Origin: Streptomyces nojiriensis
GTDB lineage: Bacteria > Actinomycetota > Actinomycetes > Streptomycetales > Streptomycetaceae
Assembly: GCF_017639205.1 (NCBI RefSeq)
Contig: NZ_CP071139.1
Location: forward strand, 6,199,501 to 6,263,500
Length of the DNA stretch: 64,000 nt
Direction: 5' to 3'
Part shown: piece by piece, positions 8,679-16,635 of the stretch
Numbering within the stretch: the stretch's first letter is position 1
How the letters are laid out: each line of letters opens with the position of its first letter
The notes under the pieces: model-generated
Seen by the model: only the letters and a program-made list of their open reading frames with translations
Databases searched by the model: none
Told to the model about the DNA's origin: nothing
Translations under genes and position numbers: made by a program

Positions 8679-9908
8679 GTGACACTTCTGACGAGGCGGG
8701 CAGGGGCGGGCTTGGCCGCCGTGGCGGCATGGGCGGGCCTGCTGGGCGGCCTGGCCGGATGCACCCAGGACGGCAAGGCCCCGGTCGAGATCCAGCTGCC
8801 CGGCAAACCCCGCTCGCCGGACGAGGCCATCCGCATCACCCCCGACGACAACGCGAAGGGGGTCCCCGCGGACGGACGGTTGTCGGTCACCGTGCCCGAG
8901 GGCCGCCTGGAGCGGGTCGTCGTCACCAAGGTGGAGGACGCGCAGCAGGAGCAGGTCCCCGGCGCCATCGCCGACGACGGGCTCAGCTGGAGCCCCGACC
9001 CCGCGACCGGACGGCTCGCGCTCGCGGCCAAGTACACCGTGGACGCCGTCGCCCTCGACGGGCACGACCGCCGCCAGGCCCGCCACACCACCTTCACCAC
9101 CTACGTTCCCGAGGAGCGGTTCATCGGCTACTTCAAGCCCGAGAACCGCTCGACCGTCGGCATCGGGATGATCGTCTCCTTCCGGTTCAGCCAGGCGATC
9201 GAGCGCCGAGCCGAAGTGGAGCGGGCCATTTCCGTCACCTCGGATCCGGGTGTGCAGGTCGTCGGCCACTGGTTCGGGCGGGAGCGGCTCGACTTCCGGC
9301 CCAAGGAGTACTGGAAGCCGGGCACCAAGGTCACCGTGAAGATGGACCTGCGCGACATCGAGGGCGCGCCCGGCGCGTACGGCATCCAGGACAAGACCGT
9401 CGGCTTCACCGTCGGCCGCTCCCAGGTCTCCACGGTGGACGCGGACGCGCACACCATGGAGGTCCGCCGGAACGGGCAGCTGGTGTCGACCGTGCCGATC
9501 AGCGCCGGGGCGCCCAAGACCACCACCTACAACGGCAAGATGGTGGTGATGGAGATGTTCGACGTCACCCGCATGAACGGCCAGACCGTCGGCTTCGGCG
9601 GCGAGTACGACATCCCCGACGTCCCGCACGCCATGCGGCTCACCTCCTCCGGAACCTTCCTGCACGGGAACTACTGGTCCAGCCCCGACACCTTCGGCAC
9701 CACCAACGTGAGCCACGGCTGCGTGGGCCTGCGCGACGACAAGGGCGGCGGCTCCGACACCCCGGCCGGCTGGTTCTTCGACCGGACCCTCGTCGGGGAC
9801 GTGGTGGAGGTCGTGAACTCGCAGGACAAGACGGTCGCCCCGGACAACGGGCTGGGCGGCTGGAACATGTCCTGGGCGGACTGGGTCGCCGGCTCCGCCA
9901 TCGCCTGA
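8679..9908 (+). CDS. L,D-transpeptidase lipoprotein with Ig-like domains (paralogue 1)
   Basis: 409 residues from GTG 8679, which follows GGAGGGATC. A lipoprotein signal ends in LGGLAGC (Cys28). Two bacterial Ig-like modules follow (~residues 50-245), then a YkuD catalytic domain with HGNYWSSPD and the nucleophile motif SHGCVGLRD (Cys348). The enzyme makes 3-3 peptidoglycan crosslinks, or attaches proteins to stem peptides, at the outer face of the membrane. The closest relative in view is the paralogue at 12593, sharing the same architecture and long identical stretches. Between the two lies a secreted surface protein with a lysine-rich tail, suggesting a functional unit. Confidence 0.93.
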   Translation: MTLLTRRAGAGLAAVAAWAGLLGGLAGCTQDGKAPVEIQLPGKPRSPDEAIRITPDDNAKGVPADGRLSVTVPEGRLERVVVTKVEDAQQEQVPGAIADDGLSWSPDPATGRLALAAKYTVDAVALDGHDRRQARHTTFTTYVPEERFIGYFKPENRSTVGIGMIVSFRFSQAIERRAEVERAISVTSDPGVQVVGHWFGRERLDFRPKEYWKPGTKVTVKMDLRDIEGAPGAYGIQDKTVGFTVGRSQVSTVDADAHTMEVRRNGQLVSTVPISAGAPKTTTYNGKMVVMEMFDVTRMNGQTVGFGGEYDIPDVPHAMRLTSSGTFLHGNYWSSPDTFGTTNVSHGCVGLRDDKGGGSDTPAGWFFDRTLVGDVVEVVNSQDKTVAPDNGLGGWNMSWADWVAGSAIA

Positions 9909-10056
9909 CCGACAGGACACCCCTCGGACCGCCCCGCCCGGGAGAGTGATCACTGTGATCGAAATGCCGTAGCGGAGAGTGTCCCCGGCGCGTCCGGCCG
10001 AAGCCTGCCCCAGCCTGTCAGGGCACATCAGGGCAGCAGGCAACGGACGGAGCGTC

Positions 10057-12396
10057 ATGTCAGCAAGGAACTGGACCCTCGGGCTCGCGATCGGAGCCGT
10101 ACTGGCCTCCGCCGCGCCCGCGGCCTCCGCGGAGGGTCCCGGTGGCGACCGCCCGGCGGCGGTCGCCAGAGCTCCGCTTCCCGGGGGGCTGGGGCCCTGC
10201 GTCCCGGGAGACTGCCCCGACCCGTACCCGGCCATCGGCACCGACGGCATCCCCCAGGGCCGGGACAACGGCATCAACATCTTCGCGGGGGGCGACTTCC
10301 GGGTCCGGGGCCGGGCCTCCGAGGCCGAAGGCCGGCTCGTCGTCCTCGGCGACTTCGACCAGGACAAGCAGGCGGGCGGGGACAGCCGCTACAACGTGGG
10401 CATCGTCGGCGCCGGTTCGAGGGTGCCCCCGCCCGCCGGCGCCGACTTCCTCACCACCGGCGGCTCGGTCACCGTCGCCGCGGGCGAACGCCTGCTCGCC
10501 GACGGCGGTGTGGTCCGGTACGCCGGCTCCGTCGAGGGCGCGGTGACGGGCCGCCCGGTCGGCGACCCCGCCGCCGTCACCCCGTACGCGGGGCTGCGCG
10601 ACCGGCTCAGCGCCGCCAGCCAGTGCTACGCACGGGTCGACGGGCAGCCGCGCCGCGCCACCGGCACGGCCGTCGACAACGGCTACGAGACGCTCTTCAC
10701 CGGCGACGGCACCTCCTCGCTCCAGGTCTTCAACATCGACGCGAACCTGGTCGGCAACGGGGGCGGCCAGCAGGGCATCCGGTTCGCGCGGATCCCGGAC
10801 ACGGCCACCGTGCTGGTGAACGTCCTGGGCGCCACCCGCACGATCAGCACGTACAGCGGCGGCATCCAGGACACCGACCCCCTCAACGCCTACCGCGACC
10901 GGCTGCTGTGGAACTTCCCGGACGCCACCACCGTGAACCTGACCGGTGGCGGCCAGTTCCAGGGCAGCTTCCTCATGGGGCAGCAGTCCTCGGAGACCAC
11001 CGTCACCCTGCCCGGCATCAACGGGCGCTTCTTCACCACCGGCTCCGTCACCCACGGCAGCAGCACGACCGGGGGCGGCGGCCAGGAGTTCCACGCCTAC
11101 CCCTTCAACGGCGACCTGCCCGACTGCGCCGGCCCGGTCCCGGTGACGGGCTCGGTCTCGGTGCTCAAGCGGGACGCGGGGACGGGCGCGGCGCTGCAGG
11201 GGGCACGGTTCGAACTGTGGCGGGAGACGAACGGGAGGGACGGACTGCAGGACACCGCCCCGGGCGCCGACACCCTCGTCGCCGAGTGCACGACGCCGGG
11301 CTCCGGCATCTGCGAGCGGACCGGCGAGCCCGGTACGTACTACTGGCGCGAGACCGGGGCGCCGCCCGGCTACGACCTGGACGACACCGTCCACGAGCTG
11401 ACCCTCACCGCCGAGAACGCCGCGGCCGGGGTCCGGTACGAGGCGGACAACCGGCGCACCCCCGAGCCGCCGGACACCGCACGGGTGGTGCTGCGCAAGA
11501 CCGACCGGGCCACCGGGCTCCCGCTGGCGGGTGCGCGGTTCGACCTGTGGCGGGAGAGCAACGGCTCCACCGGACTGCAGACGGACCAGCCGGGCGGCGA
11601 CACCCGTCTCGACGGGGCCTGCGTGACCGACACCCAGGGCACCTGCACGGTGGAGCTGCCGATCGGGCACACGTACTACTGGCGGGAGACCGCCGCCCCG
11701 GTCGGGTACGAGACCCCGGCCGACCCGGCCACCCGGTTCGACCTGGACCTGGGTGACGTCGCGGACGGCGTCGTCGTCGACGTCGCGAACACCCCGGTGA
11801 GCGAGGAGTACGAGGGCCGGATCCGGGTCGTGAAGCAGGACGCGCGGACCAGGCAGCCGCTGCGCGGCGCGGTCTTCGAGCTGTGGCAGGAGACCAACAA
11901 CACCCCGGGCCTGCAGACGCGCGGCAGCAACGCCGACCACCGGGCCGCCCCGGGCTGCACCACCGACCGGACCGGCGTCTGCGACTTCGGCCCGCTCCCC
12001 GAGGGCTGGTACTACCTGGTCGAGACGGCGGTCCCCGCGGGTTACGTCCTGCCGGCCGACCGGGTCACCGGCCCGCTGCGCCTCGACATCGGCACGCCGG
12101 ACCGGCGCATCGTGGTCACGCTGCGGAACAAGCCGGTCGACCACGGCAAGGACGACCACGGCAAGGACGACCACGGCAAGGGCGACCACGGGAAGGACAA
12201 GCACCCCAAGCAGCCGAAGCACCCCAAGGGCGACCACGGCAAGGGCAAGCACCCCCAGCAGGCGAAGCACCCGAAGGGCGGCCCCGGGAAGGGCAAGCAC
12301 CCTCAGCACTCCAAGCACTCCAAGCACCCGCACCCGAAACACTCCAAGCACCCGCACCCGAAGCACTCCAAGCACTCCAAGGGCCCCCGGGCCTGA
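10057..12396 (+). CDS. Choice-of-anchor A surface protein with three SpaA/Cna-B-like repeats and a Lys/His-rich tail
   Basis: 779 residues from ATG 10057, with a clear Sec signal peptide ending near ASAAPAASA. Residues ~60-360 resemble the choice-of-anchor A domain (GINIFAGGDFRV, NIDANLVGNGG, TTVNLTGGGQFQGSFLMG). Three SpaA-like repeats start near residues 367, 474 and 588; each has a lysine strand (VLKRDAGTG, LRKTDRATG, VKQDARTRQ) followed by G-A-x-F-x-L-W-x-E-x-N and a YYWRET or YYLVET strand. In this family the lysine forms an isopeptide bond with an Asn. From residue ~694 the chain is low complexity, built of DHGK, HPK and HSK units. No LPXTG, hydrophobic helix or charged sortase tail is present, so attachment must be by other means. 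It sits between two L,D-transpeptidases. Confidence 0.82.
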   Translation: MSARNWTLGLAIGAVLASAAPAASAEGPGGDRPAAVARAPLPGGLGPCVPGDCPDPYPAIGTDGIPQGRDNGINIFAGGDFRVRGRASEAEGRLVVLGDFDQDKQAGGDSRYNVGIVGAGSRVPPPAGADFLTTGGSVTVAAGERLLADGGVVRYAGSVEGAVTGRPVGDPAAVTPYAGLRDRLSAASQCYARVDGQPRRATGTAVDNGYETLFTGDGTSSLQVFNIDANLVGNGGGQQGIRFARIPDTATVLVNVLGATRTISTYSGGIQDTDPLNAYRDRLLWNFPDATTVNLTGGGQFQGSFLMGQQSSETTVTLPGINGRFFTTGSVTHGSSTTGGGGQEFHAYPFNGDLPDCAGPVPVTGSVSVLKRDAGTGAALQGARFELWRETNGRDGLQDTAPGADTLVAECTTPGSGICERTGEPGTYYWRETGAPPGYDLDDTVHELTLTAENAAAGVRYEADNRRTPEPPDTARVVLRKTDRATGLPLAGARFDLWRESNGSTGLQTDQPGGDTRLDGACVTDTQGTCTVELPIGHTYYWRETAAPVGYETPADPATRFDLDLGDVADGVVVDVANTPVSEEYEGRIRVVKQDARTRQPLRGAVFELWQETNNTPGLQTRGSNADHRAAPGCTTDRTGVCDFGPLPEGWYYLVETAVPAGYVLPADRVTGPLRLDIGTPDRRIVVTLRNKPVDHGKDDHGKDDHGKGDHGKDKHPKQPKHPKGDHGKGKHPQQAKHPKGGPGKGKHPQHSKHSKHPHPKHSKHPHPKHSKHSKGPRA
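12137..12393 (+). repeat. In-frame tandem repeat encoding a Lys/His/Pro/Gly tail
   Basis: Short tandem units encode DHGK (first about four copies), then HPK, GKGKHP and HSKHPHPK elements up to the stop codon. The unit number could vary between strains. Confidence 0.8.
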
Positions 12397-12592
12397 CCCC
12401 TCGGCGGCCGCCCCCTCGGGATTGGCCTGATCCACTACCGTGCCCCGGTCACGGGGGGCGGCCGCCGCGGCACTTCTCCGGGCAGTTGGGACGGAACGGT
12501 GACAAGACCGTGGCTCATCGTGATCCCTCCGTGTGATTACCTGTCAACAAGCGCGCGACAGTCCGCGCGCGGGGGACATGGGGAGAACACGA

Positions 12593-13819
12593 GTGAACCT
12601 GCAGCCGATACGCGGCCGCGCCCGCACCGGCCTGCCGGCCCTTCTGCTGGGGGCGGCCCTGCTGTTCACCACCGCGTGCGGTGGCGGTGGCGGCGGTAAC
12701 AGCGGCAGCAGCGGTGGCGACAACGCCGGGGGCGGCGCCAAGACCGGCACCGAGGCCTCCAAGGCGGTCGTCAGCGTCAAGCCCGACGACGGGGCCAAGG
12801 AAGTCGCCACCAGCGGCGTCCTGAAGATATCGAGCACGGGCGGCAAGCTCAGCACGGTGACCGTGGCGGACACCAAGGGCAACGCGGTCGAGGGCAAGCT
12901 CGCCGACGACGGCGCGTCCTGGGAGCCGGCCCGCCACCTGGCCTCCGCCACCGAGTACAAGGTGCACGCGGTCGCCAAGGACGAGGCCGGCCGGGAATCC
13001 GCCAAGGACACCACCTTCACCACCCTGACCCCGACCAACACCTTCGTGGGCCACTACACGCCCGAGGACGGCGCCACCGTCGGCGTCGGCATGCCGGTCT
13101 CGATCAACTTCACCCGGGGGATCACCAACCCCGAGGCCGTCGAGAAGGCCATCACGGTCACGGCCGAGCCGGCCGTCCAGATCGAGGGCCACTGGTTCGG
13201 CAACGACCGCCTCGACTTCCGCCCCGAGAACTACTGGGCCGCGGGCACCAAGGTCACCGTGAAGCTCGCCCTCGACGGGGTCGAAGGCCGCCCCGGCGTC
13301 TACGGCAAGCAGACCCGCACGGTCACCTTCACCATCGGCCGCTCCCAGGTCTCCACGGTCGACGCGAGCACCAAGCAGATGGAGGTCGTCCGTGACGGCC
13401 AGGTGTTCAAGAACGTCCCGATCACCGCGGGCGCCCCGTCGACGACCACGTACAACGGTCAGATGGTCATCAGCGAGAAGTACGAGGTGACCCGGATGAA
13501 CGGCGCGACCGTCGGCTTCGGCGGCGAGTACGACATCGCCGACGTCCCGCACGCCATGCGCCTGTCGCAGTCGGGCACCTTCGTCCACGGCAACTACTGG
13601 GCCTCCTCCGGCACCTTCGGCTCGTCGAACGTCAGCCACGGCTGTGTGGGCCTGCGCGACCAGCGCGGCGGCGGCGACCCCGACGCGCCCGCGGCCTGGT
13701 TCTTCAACGAGTCGATGATCGGCGACGTGGTCGTCGTGAAGAACTCGAAGGACAAGCAGATCGCCCCGGACAACGGCCTCAACGGCTGGAACATGCCGTG
13801 GGCGGAGTGGATCAAGTAA
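12593..13819 (+). CDS. L,D-transpeptidase lipoprotein with Ig-like domains (paralogue 2)
   Basis: 408 residues from GTG 12593, preceded by GGGGAGAACAC; ATG 12578 is a weaker alternative. The lipobox is LFTTAC (Cys29), followed by a Gly/Ser-rich linker, two Ig-like modules and a YkuD domain with HGNYWASSG and the nucleophile motif SHGCVGLRD (Cys351). The C-terminal NGWNMPWAEW parallels GGWNMSWADW in paralogue 1. It is expected to act at the cell wall on peptidoglycan stem peptides. A strong hairpin follows the stop. Duplication on either side of a surface-protein gene is the notable context. Confidence 0.93.
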   Translation: MNLQPIRGRARTGLPALLLGAALLFTTACGGGGGGNSGSSGGDNAGGGAKTGTEASKAVVSVKPDDGAKEVATSGVLKISSTGGKLSTVTVADTKGNAVEGKLADDGASWEPARHLASATEYKVHAVAKDEAGRESAKDTTFTTLTPTNTFVGHYTPEDGATVGVGMPVSINFTRGITNPEAVEKAITVTAEPAVQIEGHWFGNDRLDFRPENYWAAGTKVTVKLALDGVEGRPGVYGKQTRTVTFTIGRSQVSTVDASTKQMEVVRDGQVFKNVPITAGAPSTTTYNGQMVISEKYEVTRMNGATVGFGGEYDIADVPHAMRLSQSGTFVHGNYWASSGTFGSSNVSHGCVGLRDQRGGGDPDAPAAWFFNESMIGDVVVVKNSKDKQIAPDNGLNGWNMPWAEWIK

Positions 13820-13840
13820 GTACGCCGCCCACGCGGTCGG

Positions 13841-13877
13841 AGTGGCCCGGTGCTGTGACCCACAGCACCGGGCCACT
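13841..13877 (+). terminator. Hairpin terminator after L,D-transpeptidase 2
   Basis: Perfect 17-bp stem (13841-13857 with 13861-13877) and a three-base loop, 22 bases after the stop codon. No U-tract, as is usual in Streptomyces. Confidence 0.8.
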
Positions 13878-13893
13878 TCACGTTAACCGGCGC

Positions 13894-13906
13894 TAACCTG
13901 ACCCGT
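13894..13906 (+). promoter_or_regulatory. -10 element of a probable leaderless promoter
   Basis: TAACCT at 13894-13899 lies seven bases before the ATG at 13907. There is no ribosome site in the gap, so transcription probably starts at or next to the start codon. Confidence 0.5.
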
Positions 13907-14674
13907 ATGACCCTCTCTCTCGAAGTCTCCGAAGGCGTCGGCACCATCCGCCTGGACCGGCCGCCCATGAACGCCCTGGACATCGCGACCCAGGACCGGC
14001 TGCGCGAGCTCGCGGTGGAGGCGACCGACCGGACCGACGTCCGCGCGGTCATCATCTACGGCGGCGAGAAGGTGTTCGCGGCGGGCGCGGACATCAAGGA
14101 GATGCAGACGATGGACCACGAGGCGATGGTCGCCCGGTCCCGCGCGCTCCAGGACGCCTTCACCGCCGTCGCGCGGATCCCCAAGCCCGTCGTCGCGGCC
14201 ATCACCGGTTACGCGCTGGGCGGCGGGTGCGAGCTCGCACTGTGCGCCGACTACCGGATCGCCGCCGACAACGCCAAGCTCGGCCAGCCCGAGATCCTGC
14301 TCGGCCTGATCCCGGGCGCGGGCGGCACCCAGCGGCTGTCCCGGCTGATCGGACCGTCCAAGGCCAAGGACCTGATCTTCACCGGGCGCATGGTCAAGGC
14401 CGACGAGGCGCTGACCCTCGGCCTGGTCGACCGTGTGGTGCCCGCCGCCGAGGTGTACGAGCAGGCGCACTCCTGGGCCGCCAAGCTGGCGCAGGGGCCC
14501 GCGATCGCGCTGCGTGCCGCCAAGGAGTGCGTGGACGCGGGTCTGGAGGCCGACATCGACACCGGTCTCACCATCGAACGCAACTGGTTCGCGGGCCTGT
14601 TCGCCACCGAGGACCGCGAGCGCGGGATGCGCAGTTTCGTCGAAGAGGGCCCGGGCAAGGCGAAGTTCGTCTGA
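13907..14674 (+). CDS. Enoyl-CoA hydratase/isomerase family protein
   Basis: 255 residues, full length for a crotonase. The oxyanion-hole segments are FAAGADIKEMQ (~residues 62-72) and ALGGGCELALCADYRIA (~residues 104-120). The catalytic glutamates of hydratases sit in the C-A-D-Y-R-I-A/GQPEILLGLIPGAGGTQRL region, and GQPE and GAGG are both present. It hydrates trans-2-enoyl-CoA thioesters in fatty-acid or amino-acid degradation. It is a single gene between a terminator and a 255-bp gap. No Shine-Dalgarno is visible, consistent with a leaderless transcript. Substrate chain length cannot be inferred. Confidence 0.93.
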   Translation: MTLSLEVSEGVGTIRLDRPPMNALDIATQDRLRELAVEATDRTDVRAVIIYGGEKVFAAGADIKEMQTMDHEAMVARSRALQDAFTAVARIPKPVVAAITGYALGGGCELALCADYRIAADNAKLGQPEILLGLIPGAGGTQRLSRLIGPSKAKDLIFTGRMVKADEALTLGLVDRVVPAAEVYEQAHSWAAKLAQGPAIALRAAKECVDAGLEADIDTGLTIERNWFAGLFATEDRERGMRSFVEEGPGKAKFV

Positions 14675-14844
14675 GCCGACACCTCGGCCGAGGACCCCGG
14701 TCCTCCCTGTGGGTGGATTAGCCAGGCCTTAAGACAGCCTTAAGGGGAGTGAGTGATCCACTCGCTGTGATCCTTTCCATGCGACGCGTCACCGCAGGTC
14801 AAGGCGTGCGCAGAGGTCCTCCGCTTGCCTCTCGCATATGACAG

Positions 14845-14880
14845 AACACCCCCTGGGAGTTGTTGAATCCGGGGGGTGTT
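14845..14880 (+). promoter_or_regulatory. Leader hairpin with short T-run (terminator or attenuator)
   Basis: AACACCCCC (14845-14853) pairs with GGGGGTGTT (14872-14880), an 18-base loop, then TTCC. It lies 50 bases before the ATP-binding protein and 170 bases after the enoyl-CoA hydratase, so it may end transcription from upstream or act as an attenuator. The same gap (14675-14929) holds a duplicated GCCTTAAG (14724-14745) and a GAGTG/CACTC inverted repeat. Confidence 0.5.
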
Positions 14881-14929
14881 TTCCTGTGGAACGGCCCGGG
14901 AGGGTCGGTCGGCCGTCCATGATGGGTGC

Positions 14930-15442
14930 ATGGCGGGCCTGGAGGGTGTGGAACAGCCGCGGCAGCGCGGCAGCGCTTCGGCGGTACGGCTCACGGCGGC
15001 TGCTGAGGACGAACAGGGCCTCAAGGCGTTGGAGTCGTACGGAAATCCGGCCGAGGCCGAAGTGACACTGCCGTCCATGCCGGAATCGGCGAGCACCGCG
15101 CGCCGGCTCACCCAGTGCGTGGTGGTCCGCCTCTGGGGCCTCTCGCCGCAGATCGCCGAGCACGCCGTCCTGCTGGTCTCGGAGCTCGTGGGCAACGCGG
15201 TCCGGCACACCGGGGCCCGCTCCTTCGGCTTACGCATGCTGCGGCGCCGCGGCTGGATCCGGGTGGAGGTGCGCGACCCCTCGCGCGGGCTGCCCTGCCT
15301 GATGCCGGTCCATGAGCTGGACACCACCGGCCGGGGCCTCTTCCTCGTCGACAAGCTGTCCGACCGCTGGGGCGCGGACCTGCTGCCGCGCGGGAAGATC
15401 ACCTGGTTCGAGATGCGGGTCGCCGACCGCCAGAACGCCTGA
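14930..15442 (+). CDS. HATPase_c anti-sigma-factor-like ATP-binding protein
   Basis: About 170 residues, a single GHKL/HATPase fold of the RsbW-like kind common in Streptomyces. The N-box is LLVSELVGNAVRHTGA (~residues 85-100) with the Mg/ATP-binding Asn. The later ATP-lid elements are DPSRGLP and TTGRGLFLVDKLSDRWG. Family members bind or phosphorylate anti-anti-sigma factors, or act as orphan regulatory ATPases. No cognate sigma or STAS partner is adjacent, so the target is unknown. The start is uncertain: ATG 14930 is used, GTG 14948 has GGAGG immediately before it, and the frame is open to 14876. Confidence 0.85.
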   Translation: MAGLEGVEQPRQRGSASAVRLTAAAEDEQGLKALESYGNPAEAEVTLPSMPESASTARRLTQCVVVRLWGLSPQIAEHAVLLVSELVGNAVRHTGARSFGLRMLRRRGWIRVEVRDPSRGLPCLMPVHELDTTGRGLFLVDKLSDRWGADLLPRGKITWFEMRVADRQNA

Positions 15443-15459
15443 CCCCCTGGAACGCCTGA

Positions 15460-15494
15460 AGCCCCCGTGCGCCGTGTGGGGCGATGAGGGGGCT
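15460..15494 (+). terminator. Weak hairpin after the ATP-binding protein
   Basis: AGCCCCC (15460-15466) pairs with GGGGGCT (15488-15494) across a 21-base loop, just after the stop codon. Confidence 0.4.
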
Positions 15495-15789
15495 CCATGG
15501 GTGCGCCGAGGATCCAAGGGGGTGTGATCCCCGGCGTGGCGACTTCGCTCGGGTCAATGGGAAGTCGTGGTTCCGACTATGGCAGACGAGGACCCGAACG
15601 CCAAAAGTCCCTACTTGGACATAAGTGGGCAAATAGTAAGACTTTCTAGCTAAATCCTAGGTGAGGTGGGCCACTCACCTCGTAATCTATGAATAAGTAT
15701 CGACTGCTCTGTGTAAATCGTTGATCACATAGCGACCCGACCACCCGGTTGGCCCTTTTTGGCGACCGTCCTGAATTGGGTCAATCGTT
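15495..15789 (+). promoter_or_regulatory. AT-rich intergenic region with inverted repeat, upstream of the deacetylase gene
   Basis: The gap between the ATP-binding protein and the deacetylase is 347 bp. Bases 15600-15730 are markedly richer in A+T than the rest of the window. A TTGGAC hexamer at 15615-15620 could be a -35 box. A 22-bp inverted repeat has arms AGGTGAG (15659-15665) and CTCACCT (15674-15680). No coding potential is apparent. Confidence 0.45.
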
Positions 15790-16635
15790 ATGTTCCGGGT
15801 CATCCACCCCTTAAATGGGCAAGTGCTCTCACAACCAGGCCGCCGCGCGGCCCTGCGCGTGGCCCTGCGCGCGGCCGCTCTCGGGACGGCCGGCGCCGCC
15901 GCGGCCGGTCTCACCGCCGCCTGCGGCCCGGGCCGGCCCGCCACCGCGCCCTCCGGCCCGCCGCCGGGTCCGGCCCGGCCGGCCCGCCCGGCACAGGTGG
16001 CTCCGGCCGCCGCCCCGCGCCGTTTCCCCGGGCAGCCCGTCGAGATCGGCCACGGTCCGCGCGACCGCCCCCGGGTCGCCCTCACCTTCCACGGCAACGG
16101 GGACCCCGCCATCGCCCGGGCGGTGCTGGCCGCGGCCGAGAAGGGGGGCGCGCGGGTCACCGTACTGGCCATCGGATCCTGGCTCGACGCACACCCGGAG
16201 CTGGCCCGCCGCATCCTCGACGGCGGTCACGAGCTCGGCAACCACACCCAGCGCCACCTCGCGATCAACGACCTGCCCGAGGCGCAGGCCCTCGCCGAGA
16301 TCACCGGCTGCGCCCAGCGCCTCAAGCGGCTCACCGGCTCCATCGGCACCTGGTTCCGGCCCTCCCAGACCCAGTACGCGACCCCCCTCGTGCAGAAACT
16401 GGCCCAGCGGGCGGGCTACCCGCACGTCCTCTCGTACGACGTGGACTCCCTCGACTTCACCTCGCCCGGTGCCGCGGCCGTCATCCGCACCGTCACCGGG
16501 ACGATCCGGCCCGGATCGGTGGTGAGCCTGCACTTCGGCTACGCGGACACGGTCGACGCGCTGCCCCCCCTCCTCGAAGAACTCGCGCGCCGCAACCTGC
16601 GCGCGGTGACCACCACGGAGCTGCTGACCCCATGA
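15790..16635 (+). CDS. Polysaccharide deacetylase-like secreted protein with altered motif 1
   Basis: 281 residues. A twin-arginine-like N-terminus (GRRAALRVALRAAALG) and a Cys after LTAA suggest Tat export, perhaps as a lipoprotein. A CE4/NodB domain spans residues ~90-280. The metal-binding H-x3-H is present as HTQRH (His152, His156), as is the FRPSQTQY segment. However, the usual TFDDGP, which supplies the catalytic base and a metal ligand, reads TFHGNGD (residues 99-105). The enzyme may use different chemistry or be a binding protein. It overlaps the next gene by ATGA, so a coupled function is likely. The start is uncertain; GTG 15823 is possible. Confidence 0.82.
   Translation: MFRVIHPLNGQVLSQPGRRAALRVALRAAALGTAGAAAAGLTAACGPGRPATAPSGPPPGPARPARPAQVAPAAAPRRFPGQPVEIGHGPRDRPRVALTFHGNGDPAIARAVLAAAEKGGARVTVLAIGSWLDAHPELARRILDGGHELGNHTQRHLAINDLPEAQALAEITGCAQRLKRLTGSIGTWFRPSQTQYATPLVQKLAQRAGYPHVLSYDVDSLDFTSPGAAAVIRTVTGTIRPGSVVSLHFGYADTVDALPPLLEELARRNLRAVTTTELLTP

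Noticed and set aside
12137..12393. Repeat tract considered as a CRISPR-like array
   Set aside because: Units are short, in frame and encode a continuous low-complexity tail; no spacers.
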